From Capsicum annuum (taxonomy: Eukaryota; Streptophyta; Magnoliopsida; Solanales; Solanaceae), in assembly GCF_002878395.1 (NCBI RefSeq), contig NC_061112.1:43769096-43833095 (forward strand): a stretch of 64,000 nt of DNA, read 5' to 3'. The notes beneath the pieces are model-generated. The model had not been told where the DNA came from and searched no databases. It saw nothing but the letters and a program-made list of their open reading frames with translations. How positions within the stretch are numbered: position 1 is the stretch's first letter; each line of letters starts with the position of its first letter. A program made the translations under genes and the position numbers. Below are positions 33,440 through 42,109 of this stretch, one piece after another.

Positions 33440-34300
33440 GATAGTTCAATCAGTCTGGGTAGTAAATTAGTTTTTGGAGGTTTTCCCCAAAGATCTGCTA
33501 GGGGTACCTCCAGATAGAGAAATAAAATTCCATATTGATCTTCTTCCTGATACTCAGCCCATTTCTATCCCTTTATATCATAAGGCTATGGAGAAACTTA
33601 TAGAGTTAAAGAAGCATCTTAAGGACTACTTCGATAAAGGTTTCATCAGGTCGAGTGTTTCCCTGTGGGGTTCTCCATTTATTTTGTGCCCAAGAAAGAT
33701 GGAACTCTAAGAATGTATAAAGATTATAGAAAGCTAAACAAGGTTACCATCAAGAATAAGTATCTCATTCCTCGAATTGAAGATTTGTTTTAATAAATTT
33801 AGGGTGCCAGGTAGTTTTCCAAGATTTACCTTAGGTCGGGATATCATCAGTTGAAAGATGGGGAGCAAGACAATTTGAAAATAGCCTTCTGATTAAGGTA
33901 TGTCAATTTTGAGTTAGTGGTTATGCCATTTGACCTGACAAATTCTCCTGAAGCCTTTATTGTTTTGATGAACAAGGTCTTCAAGAAATACTTGGATATG
34001 TTTATCATTGTTTTTATAGATGACATACTGTTGTATTCTGGGAATAAGGAGGAAAATGCAGACCATTTAAGAATAGTGCTGAAGACCTCAAGGACTGTCA
34101 ACTATATGCAAAGTTTGGTAAATATGAATTTTTGTTGGAATTTATTACTTTCTTATGGCATGCCATTTCAGGGGATGGTATTTATGTAGATCGCGAGAAG
34201 ACTCATGCAGTGGAGAACTATCCTATATCTATTATTCTATCTGATATTCAGAGCTTTTTATGTTTAGTTAGGTAGTATAGAAGATTTGTTGAAGGGTTCT
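33440..34300 (+). pseudogene. pol: G4 reverse transcriptase
   Basis: The open frame 33474-33710 reads [40 protein letters not shown] and WGSPFI. After a frame change and [18 protein letters not shown], the first palm motif is FSKIYLRSGYHQ: the catalytic Asp is Tyr (tac, 33827-33829). The open frame 33917-34189 gives MPFDLTNSPEAFIVLMNKVF and MFIIVFIDDILLYSG; the paired aspartates are intact. Stops and shifts separate the pieces. Confidence 0.85.
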
Positions 34301-34309
34301 CCTCTATAG

Positions 34310-34940
34310 CCACACGATTGAGTAAGATGACTCAAAAGAAAGTAAAGTTTATATGGCCAGATAAGTGTGAGAAAAGTTCCCAAGAGTTGAAGGATAGATT
34401 GACTTCAGCTCCAGTGTTTGCTTTACCAAAACGGTTAGACGGATTTTTGGTGTATTGTGATGCTTCTAGAGTCGGGTTAGGTTGTGTATTAATGAAGAAT
34501 GGGAGAGTGATAGGTTATTCCTCTAGTCAACTAAAGGATCATGAAAAGAATTACCTTACTCATGACTTGGAGTTAGCTGCCATGGTATTTTCCTTGATAA
34601 TCTGGAGACAATACCTCTATGGTGGCATGTTTATATTTTAACTGACCACAAGAATCTTCAATACGTATTTTCTAAGTATGAGAAAAATCTTTGTCAGAGA
34701 AGGTGGTTGGAGTTGTTGAATAATTATGACAATAATGTTCTATATAATTCGGGTAAGGCCAACTTTATGGCAGACATACTGAGTAGGTTGTATATGGGTA
34801 GTGCGTCGAATGTGAAAGAAAAAGAATGTGAATTGGCCAAAGAGATGCATAGATTAGTCCGTTTAGGAATATGTTGGCTCAACAATGATGATGGGGAAGT
34901 ATTAGTTCAGAATAGTTTGGAAGTATCATTTGTAGTGTAA
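34310..34940 (+). pseudogene. pol: G4 RNase H
   Basis: The open frame 34318-34641 reads [40 protein letters not shown] and [20 protein letters not shown], carrying the first Asp and the Glu of the active site. After a one-base shift near 34628 the [17 protein letters not shown] block follows. The open frame 34707-34940 has ELLNNYDNNVLYNSGKANF and MADILSRL with the last Asp. Apart from the frameshift this RNase H is nearly intact. Confidence 0.85.
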
Positions 34941-35059
34941 GTGAAGGAGAAACAATGAAATAATCCCATACTTAGCCAAATATTAGAAGAAGTCCAGCAA
35001 AAAAAGGTCAAGGTTTTCTCCCAAAGGGGATATAGTGTAGTATGCTATCAAGGTAGGCT

Positions 35060-35860
35060 TTGTGTTCTGAATATAGATAGGTTGAGGGAAAGGATACTAG
35101 ATGTGACTCATGGTTTAAGGTATTCCTTTTATTCGGGTGCTACTAAGAAGTTCCACAATTTACAGGAAATTTATTAGCGGAATGTTATTTATAGGGACAT
35201 CACAAAGTTTGTTGTCAAGTGTCCAAATTGCCAACAACTTAAAGTTAAACACTAGAGATCAGGTGGTACATTCCAAGAGATTAGTATCCCTACTTGGAAG
35301 TGGGATGAAGTGAATATGGATTTCATCATAGGTTTGCCTCGTACAAGACGTCAACATGATTCAACTTGGGTCATAGTAGATTGAATGAATAAATCAACCC
35401 ATTTTCTACTTTTTAAGACTTCATATATGGCAAAAGATTATGCCATAATGTATATCCGCGAGTTACTAAGGATTCGTGGGATACCTTCGTCCATAATGTC
35501 ATATAGTGGCATGCAATTCACTTCAGAGTTTTGGCAGTCTCTTCAGAAGGGCCTTGGTACAATTGTTAAGATTAGTATTGCTTTCATCCGTAGACCAATG
35601 GTTAGGCTGAATGCACAATTCAGACATTAGAAAAAATACTCCAGACTTGTGTTTTATACTTTAAAGGAAGTTGGGATGGCCATCTACCTTTGATTGGGCT
35701 TGCTTAAAATAATAGTTATAATGCTAGCATTCAAATAGATCTATTTGAGGCATTGTACATGTGTAAGTACAAATCACCTATAGGTTGGTTTAAGGTTAGT
35801 GAAGCGACTTTGATTTGGTAGGACTGTTCTTAAAACTATGGAAAAGATTCAGTTGATTTA
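35060..35860 (+). pseudogene. pol: G4 integrase (zinc finger and core, damaged)
   Basis: The finger region reads LRERILDVTHGLRYSFYSGA, then VVKCPNCQQLKVKH (about 35085-35255); the first His and both Cys are kept, the second His is Tyr. The core begins EVNMDFIIGLPRTRRQHDS with its Asp. In the open frame 35385-35630 the second motif is SIMSYSGMQFTSEFW: Asp is Tyr and Arg is Ser, so catalysis is lost. After that the Glu region is garbled (RRPMVRLNAQFRH). Confidence 0.8.
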
Positions 35861-36400
35861 TGAGAGATTAAAAGCTGCTTAGAGTCATCAGAAGTCATAT
35901 ATAGATATAAGGAGGAGAGAGCACAAGTTTAAAGTTGGGGATTGGGTATTCTTAAAGGTGTTTTCTATGAAGGGGATATTGAGATTCGAAAAGAAAGGGA
36001 AGTCGAGTCCCTGATTTGTTTGCCCATATATGATAGTAAGATGTATAGGAGAGGTATCTTACGAAATGGCTCTGCCATCAGAATTAGTTGTGGTTAACGT
36101 AGTGTTCCATATTTTGATGCTTAAGAAGTACATTAAAGAGTCATCCTTAGAATTTTACCTAGAGAGTGTTGGGGTCAAAGATAACATGTCGTATGAGGAG
36201 ATTCTTTTTGAAATACTTAATAGGCAAGTCTGAAGTCTAAGAACTATAGAAGTATCATAAATAAAGGTTCTTTGGAGAAACCAATTGGTTGAACGGGCCA
36301 CCTGGGAAGCTGAAGCTAACATGATGACAAAGTACCCTCATCTCTTTTCTTCCAACTCAGTTCCTGCCGAAGATAAAGAGTTATTTTCAGCTAAAACACT
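35861..36400 (+). pseudogene. pol: G4 integrase C-terminus and chromodomain-like tail
   Basis: The sequence HKFKVGDWVFLKVFSMKGIL lies at about 35925-35975. The open frame 36030-36233 gives MIVRCIGEVSYEMALPSELV and VFHILMLKKYIKESSL. A stop and shift at 36231 lead to the helix IKVLWRNQLVERATWEAEAN and MMTKYPHLF (about 36265-36350), the chromovirus-type C-terminus. This places G4 in the same clade as G3, G5 and G6. Confidence 0.8.
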
Positions 36401-36552
36401 TTCTCTTTAGGTCTATTTAAGTATTCTTACGTCATATTTTATGATGTGAGTGATTGGATACTTATGATAGATATAAGCCTGGTTAAGTTTGGAATAGGTG
36501 TATTAATTCTTTTCCTATATTCTAAGTGAATCACATTCGAGGATGAATGTTC

Positions 36553-36567
36553 CCAAGGAGGAGATAT
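36553..36567 (+). other. G4 polypurine tract
   Basis: The run ccaaggaggagatat lies between the 'cattcgaggatgaatg' block and the LTR start tgtaatactat. Confidence 0.75.
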
Positions 36568-38445
36568 TGTAATACTATAAAAAAGCAAGTTTCCATCATA
36601 TGACTCATTCCCTTGAGTCATAAATACATCATACAAGTTGTAGAAGTGAACTAGTGAGTTCAATAGTGTAAGCTCCCAAAGATTCTATTCAAGTTACGAG
36701 TGGTGGGCTATAAGTCGTATTGAGATGATACTAGTCATAGATTTAGACTCGTATATTGAAAAGTGTATACCATATTTGATCCTGCCAAGATTACAATTCA
36801 TGAGTCTAACTCATAACTTCACCATACAAGTCATATGATTGACTCGTCATGACTGGCGGCCAATATTTGTAATGTTAATTTGAGGGCCTTTTGTTCTTTT
36901 CCCCTCTACTAACTCCCAGCCCACGACTTATAACAAAAAAATTAGTATTATTTTCCTCCACTTTTAGTCAATTAACAACACTTTGCTCTTCCCATCTTCA
37001 AGATCATAAAGATTAGGGTTTCTCTCCCCATGTTATCTCAAGTTTCAAAGTTCAAGCTCTCTTCGAAAGTTAAGCAATTCTAGTTATGTAGGGTATATAA
37101 ACAAGGTTATTATTTTATTCTTATGCTCAAAACATAACTTTAAAAGTGAATTCACTTGTTTTGAAATGGGGTTCATACCCAATTGACCATATTCTTGAAG
37201 TATGACATTACCATGTGATTGAAAGCTTTAAGTATTTAAAGGTTTATATATATTCATGTTTTGGCTTGTAAAATATATAATGTGATTTGAAATTCAATAT
37301 CTTTACTGGGATGTTGTAAGATTTCAAGGTGAATATTGAGCATTATATTTTGCTATAAATTTCTATGAAATAAAACATTAATTCTAAGTCCTAAGTACAA
37401 GTACTGAGTTTACAGAAAGTTTATGCTCTTAAGATCCCTTGATATGTTCAATAGCATGATCCAAAGAAAAGATTATTCTTTTTATCTAAAAATAAGACAT
37501 GAAATCCACAGTTGTTCATCTTTATTGTAATTTAAAGAAAAGAAAAGCATAACTTAGTTTTATTCTATAAAGCCTTATGCTATTTTAAGGTGGATTTCTT
37601 AAGTATGAACATATGTGTGTTTTGGGAGTAATATTTAGCACCGAGAAGGGAATGAAGATGAGTGTATCCTAAATTCATTGAAACTATGAGCCACCGTAGG
37701 ATTAAGCTAATTTTCAATAAGGATGAAGTATAGTGATCACTTAAGGTTCTATTCCTATGAAAAGGGCAGAATAGCTCTCCCCAACGTGGGTAAGATGTTG
37801 AACTCCATAGTAGCTCATGTGGCTTATGTAGGTTAGAATAATCTACCATAAGAAAGAATAAAAGTAGAGATTTTTTAAACTAAGTGTTATGGCTCATTAA
37901 GCTTATTCATATGCCTCATTAACCATGTTTTATGATCTTGCGGTCTTTATTTTACTAAAGTCCAACGTGAGTCATTTACACCCTGCATGCATCATATGAA
38001 AGTGAATACACACACACACATATATAGGTTCTGGTTCTCATTTCTAGCAGCACGATTGTCTACGAGTATTATCACATGTATCTCAAATTTTGGTGAGTCC
38101 TCATAGTCTAGGACCCAGCTTATCAGATTCTTGTTCATTGATGGAAGTACTTTAGTTAATTGATTTTTATTTTTTTCTTAGGTCAGCTGGGGTCTGTCCT
38201 AGTGGCTCTCTGGTCATTAGTATAGGCTTGTCAGACTATGTTTGTTTATGTTCAAGAGTTTGTTTAAGACTTCCAAAGTTAAAGACTTAAAATTAAGTTA
38301 TGGAATCATTTATCTTTAGTTAATATTCATAGAATAGTTCACCATTCATGCGAGTTGGAAGATGAATAGGTATCATGGATTAGCTTAGGACTATTCGTGG
38401 CTGTGAGAATCATGTGACGTCTAGGGGTACTTTCGGGGCGTTACA
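36568..38445 (+). repeat. G4 3' LTR
   Basis: It begins tgtaatactataaaa and ends ttcggggcgttaca (1,878 bp). It aligns with the split 5' LTR throughout. A (CA/TA)n patch at 38007-38027 replaces the (TA)n found in the partner at about 31009-31025. The tail 'ggtgagtcctcata..gag' to 'ggtcagctggggtctgtcc' matches 31189-31310. Confidence 0.9.
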
Positions 38446-38450
38446 CAATG
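38446..38450 (+). repeat. Right target-site duplication of G4
   Basis: The bases caatg follow the LTR end and pair with aaatg at 20599-20603. Confidence 0.65.
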
Positions 38451-38650
38451 TCAAATGTATAAATTTAAAGTACTTTATCATCAAGGAAGAAGTTTAGAAA
38501 TAAAGATTGTCACTTTATAATATTAGAACTGATCTTATGATTGTAGATATGTTAATGAAGTATCTAGAACTAAAGATATTTAAAGAACATGTTCAAAGAA
38601 TAGGTCTTGGCCGTACTTACAATAGATACAATTATCATGTCTTGACACTC
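38451..38650 (+). pseudogene. pol: C1 RNase H, 3' portion
   Basis: This is the continuation of C1 after the G4 insertion: KCINLKYFIIKEEV, then NIRTDLMIVDMLMKYLELKI and FKEHVQRIGL, which is the normal end of Copia RNase H (the K-H-x-x-L-K-Y-F and F-K-E-H-V blocks). About 340 bases of non-coding sequence lead to the 3' LTR. Confidence 0.8.
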
Positions 38651-38964
38651 TAAGCTTAATTATGTGTTTTTGACATTAATGAGTTAATGTATCTTATTAT
38701 GGTGTACACATTATTGTTTTTGTGATATTATATGATAAATCTCATCGAGACATTATTGTGGACCATAATATTATATGTATTATAGCTTATGAACCTAGTA
38801 TGAAGTTGCTAATATCGTAGTATATCGAAGGAAGTGTTTAGCATAAAAATCTTTATAACCACAATAACTCGCATTAGTACTTTGTCATATTTTAGTATAT
38901 ATTATGGACAATATAGAAGAGATTTATTTAATGTGCAACTAATTTTGATGTTATGTCTTCATTG

Positions 38965-38979
38965 GAGAAAGTGGGAGAA
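38965..38979 (+). other. C1 polypurine tract
   Basis: The run ggagaaagtgggagaa sits directly before tgtaagagtattatc. It has the standard Copia form 'gtgggagaatgtta'. Confidence 0.7.
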
Positions 38980-39270
38980 TGTAAGAGTATTATCTTACTT
39001 GTGGCCGAAGTTTACTTGTTGTCAAAGTTTACTTGTGACTCAAGTAATGACCAAAATTAAAGAATAGATCTCGTCCGTACACTTGTTAATTGATGAATGT
39101 GCTGGGTTAATTCTTAACCTATATAAATTGATCTCCCCTCTACCCATGAAGATTATCACATACTCTCTACTTTCCACCACTAAAGCTTGTGATAACATAA
39201 GGTTAGGGCCAGGAGGTAGAAAGCAATTTTCTACTAATGCTTCCGCTACTCTCTATGATTAATGTTCACA
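38980..39270 (+). repeat. C1 3' LTR
   Basis: It starts tgtaagagtattatcttac and is collinear with 15647-15928. It has two copies of aagtttacttgt (39008-39019 and 39025-39036) where the 5' LTR has one. The end is placed near attaatgttcaca by comparison with the other LTR, and is uncertain by about 10 bases. The duplicated flank is not evident. Confidence 0.75.
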
Positions 39271-39430
39271 AACCCAACTAAAAGCTTGGCTCAATTTGCA
39301 AAATCATTTTATGAGTAAATATTTAAATCTCCTAAACATTTCACAAGGTTATTGATCAATAAAATCCATAATGTACATCACATAAAAAATAATACCATGA
39401 AGCCAAAATCTATCATTTAACAATAATAAT
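39271..39430 (+). repeat. Dispersed repeat of unknown class, copy 1
   Basis: About 150 bases align with 49205-49360 in the same orientation. Shared pieces are caactaaaag, tgctcaat..gcaaaatcatttta, tttaaatct, aaacatttcaca/taaggtt.ttgatca and atcaca.aaaaa. No coding or terminal repeat is seen. The following 39431-39738 shows nothing I can identify. Confidence 0.5.
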
Positions 39431-39738
39431 AACTCAGTGAAAGATCCAGGTTTATAATAGGAGATGCTCATAAGTATACAGGAGATACAAAACACAAACT
39501 TCATATCCTAGAATAAAGAGACATTCAAGACAATATTGAATAAAACATAATGACACTTAACAAGGTTCAACCATAATTGCTTAAATAGAAGATTATTCAT
39601 GAATCCATTTTAAAGAAATAATTTATAGAGATTACTTTGGTAAGAGAACAACAATTTCAGGTACTTTCATAGTATTATCAGAGAAAGAAGAAATAAGCTA
39701 AAATAGTGCAAAATTAAGAATTGTAAAGGTAAGCAGAA

Positions 39739-40599
39739 TCAAGGGGATGAAAGGATTTTAAACCAATTGTAGGGGGTGCGGATATTTAATAGATCTAATA
39801 GATTTATTAGGTATATAGTGAATCTATTTTTATTTGTGCGTGGATATTCCTTAAATTTTGTTTCAATATCTTTTAATGATTTACTTTTTTCGTAAGGTAT
39901 ATTCATTAATTTGTTTATTATTTTATCATGTAGTAATTGCAGAGTTACAAATTTCTGTATAATAATTTATCCTATCTGTACTGTAATATCTATCTAATTC
40001 TAGATTTTCAATGTTATTTATTATTTTGTGTTGTTCTTCTCATAGTGAGTTTTTTAAATTATATAAACTATCACATGTACTTTTTTCTAAATTTTCTAAG
40101 GTTTTTTCTATCCATATTAATTTTTCTTTTAGATTTTTCATTATTTTCCTAATTCGGTTTCTATAATTAATTTCATTATTTAGATTTTCTTGATTTTCTC
40201 TAGTTTTTCTAATATATTCTAACATCTCTTAATCTGTATAATATCCTTCTGGGTAAATTTCTTCATATAATTGTTCTAGCCAATTTATAGTTTCAATTTC
40301 ATAGTCTATTATTTTTTCTAATATTATTTTCTTAATATCTATTATTTCTATATCTTTAAGTATATATAAGATTAAAACTTTAAAGTAATCTAGATGATCT
40401 ATCTTTTAAAATTGGTTTTATTATAATATTTTGTAGTTGTTTGTTTTAGCCTTAGTAGTTCTTGCATATTTTTATTAAGAAATTCTATGTATTTTATATC
40501 TTTAGTTTCCATGTATTTGTCTATATTTATTTTTATCTGTTTTTCTAGTAACTGTATATTTCTCATATCTTTTTCTAAAAATTCTATGTAATCATCAAG
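39739..40599 (-). pseudogene. Very AT-rich Lys/Ile/Glu/Asn-rich coding relic, unknown origin
   Basis: On the minus strand a protein-like reading runs through about 285 codons with only two or three in-frame stops and one frameshift. Examples are LDDYIEFLEKDMRNIQLLEK at the start (about 40599-40540), DIKYIEFLNKNMQELLRL, KIILEKIIDYEIETINWLEQ, LYEEIYPEGYYTD, KNLKEKLIWIEKTLENLEKS, and finally KFKEYPRTNKNRFTIYLINL and NIRTPYNWFKILSSP before a stop at 39739-39741. It is rich in charged heptad-like patterns, so coiled coil is likely. Two lines I counted (40081-40200) have 22 G+C in 120 bases, far below the neighbours. There is no diagnostic domain. An endogenous pararetrovirus (Caulimoviridae) accessory or structural ORF is one possibility; the assignment is weak. 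Confidence 0.45.
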
Positions 40600-40603
40600 T
40601 GTT

Positions 40604-41450
40604 GATGATTTGAGGCTGCGGATTATAGTAGAATTACATACTGCGTGTTTTTCCATTCATCTAGGAGCTAGCAAGATGTACTGCGACTTGTGGGAAATCT
40701 ATTGGTGGAGTGGTATGAAGAGAGATATACTAGAGTTTGTAGCAAAGTGTGCAACTTGTCAACAGGTTAAGGTTGAACACCAAAGACCTGGTGGTACGAT
40801 GCAAGAGTTTGGTATCCCCACTTAGAAGTTGGAAGAGGTGAATATGGATTTTGTGATTAGTTTACCCTATTCGCGTCGTCAGCATAATTCGATTAGGGTT
40901 ATTGTAGATAGATTGACTAAGTCAATGCATTTCTTGCTAGTTCACACGACTTACATAGTTAAAGATTATGCTAAGTTGTATATCAAAGAGTTATTCAGAT
41001 TGCATGGTCTACCTTTGTCCATCATCTCAGATAGGGGTACTCAGTTTACCTCTCTGTTTTAGAGTGCCTTTTAGAAAGGTTTTGGTACCAAAGTTTACCT
41101 TAGTTCAGCTTTTCATTAACAACCAGATGATCAGGAAGAAAGGACAATTCAAACTCTAGAGGACATATTGAGGGCATGTGTTTTTGATTTCAAAGGTAGT
41201 TGGGATGTCCATTTGCCATTAATTGAGCTCTATTGTAATAACAATTACTATGTCAGTATTCAGATGGCTTCGTTTGAGGCTCTTCATGTGCGGAGATATA
41301 GATAACCAGTTGGTTAGTTTGAAGTAGGTGAGGCTTCTTTTATTAGGCCAGACATGGTGTTTGAATCCATGAAGAAAGTTCAGTTGTTTTGAGAGAGATT
41401 GAAAGCAACCCAAATTCATCAGAAATCTTATCCAGACGTAAAAGAGACCT
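40604..41450 (+). pseudogene. pol: G6 integrase (zinc finger and DDE core)
   Basis: The finger is intact in 40610-40825: H-x6-H in ELHTACFSIHLG and CxxC in FVAKCATCQQVKVEHQRPGG. A TAG at 40823-40825 separates it from EEVNMDFVISLPYSRRQHNS, with the first Asp. PLSIISDRGTQFTSLF keeps the second. In the next stretch a TAG ends the open frame; the Glu motif survives in another frame as QPDDQEERTIQTLEDI (about 41117-41170). The core ends in PLIELYCNNNYYVSIQM and FEALHVRRYR. All three acidic residues exist but not in one frame. Confidence 0.85.
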
Positions 41451-41890
41451 TGACATTGGGTTAATGACCTTGTGTATTATAAAGTTTCACCCATGAAAGG
41501 GGTAAAGAGATTTGGAAAAAAAGAGAAGATTAGTCCCAGATATGTAGGCCCCTTCTAGATTTTGAGTCGTGCTGGGAAGGTAGTGTATGAGCTACCCGCA
41601 GATTTATCCTAAGTTCCTCCAGTATTCTATGTATTCTTATTGAAGAAGTGCATGGACGATTTAGCTATTAGAGCTCCTCTGGAAAGTACAGATATTCAGA
41701 ATAGTCTTTCATAGGAAGAAGTCCCAGTAGAGATCCTTGATCATCAGATTCGTAGACTGAGGAATAAAGAATGGTCAAAGTTCTATGGAGAAATAAGTCC
41801 ACTGAGGGTGATACTTAGGAATCAGAAGCAAACATGCGTACCAAGTATCCTCATATCTTCTCCATGAACTTAGATTCAACCGAAGGTAAT
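41451..41890 (+). pseudogene. pol: G6 integrase C-terminus and chromodomain-like tail
   Basis: The sequence [20 protein letters not shown], then [24 protein letters not shown], lies at about 41470-41600, followed by PPVFYVFLLKKCMDDLAI and EEVPVEILDHQIRRLRNKE (to about 41770). The helix VKVLWRNKSTEGDT, ESEANMRTKYPHIF (about 41775-41860) follows after a one-base shift. The family and role are the same as in G3-G5. Confidence 0.8.
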
Positions 41891-42094
41891 AGTTTTCCTT
41901 CATTCAGTTCTTTTCTAGTCTCAAATTCAGCTATATAGTCATTTCCATGTAAACTCATGCACCCATGGATCAGTTTTGTAGCTCATTACACTTGAGATTC
42001 AGTCATTCAGTTTATTCCATTGTGCATGATAGCTTATATCTTCAGATTCCTTAGTATACTCAGCTTATCTAGCCACATTCGAGGATGAATGTTC
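41891..42094 (+). other. G6 3' untranslated region
   Basis: Short T-rich non-coding stretch ending in the 'cacattcgaggatgaatgtt' block. Nothing else is seen. Confidence 0.5.
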
Positions 42095-42109
42095 CTAAGG
42101 GGGAGATAT
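42095..42109 (+). other. G6 polypurine tract
   Basis: The run cctaagggggagatat directly precedes tgtaatacctcg. Confidence 0.75.

Larger units (their letters stand above)
20604..38445 (+). mobile_element. G4: Ty3/Gypsy chromovirus nested in C1 and split by G5
   Basis: The structure is complete: 5' LTR (split), tRNA-Met primer site, gag with zinc knuckle, protease, RT, RNase H, integrase, chromodomain-like tail, polypurine tract and 3' LTR. The insertion interrupts the RNase H of C1 with a 5-bp duplication (aaatg / caatg). G5 sits inside its 5' LTR. Without G5 it is about 8.9 kb. It is inactive: protease Asp is Asn, the first RT Asp is Tyr and the second integrase Asp is Tyr, besides many stops. 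Confidence 0.9.
15647..39270 (+). mobile_element. C1: Ty1/Copia retrotransposon, interrupted by G4
   Basis: The domains run gag, zinc knuckle, protease, integrase, RT, RNase H in Copia order, with related LTRs at 15647-15928 and 38980-39270. Removing the 17.8-kb insertion G4 (20604-38445) restores a continuous RNase H reading across the joint (FFSKNDIYSK then KCINLKYFIIKEE). The remaining element is about 5.8 kb. It is dead: there are many stops, the gag zinc ligands are lost, and the first RT Asp is Asn. I could not find a matching target duplication at its outer ends. Confidence 0.85.

Noticed and set aside
39937..40152. 71-codon plus-strand hydrophobic frame as a membrane protein
   Set aside because: It is the complement of the Lys/Ile/Glu-rich minus-strand reading; Phe/Leu/Tyr richness is expected for the antisense of such codons.
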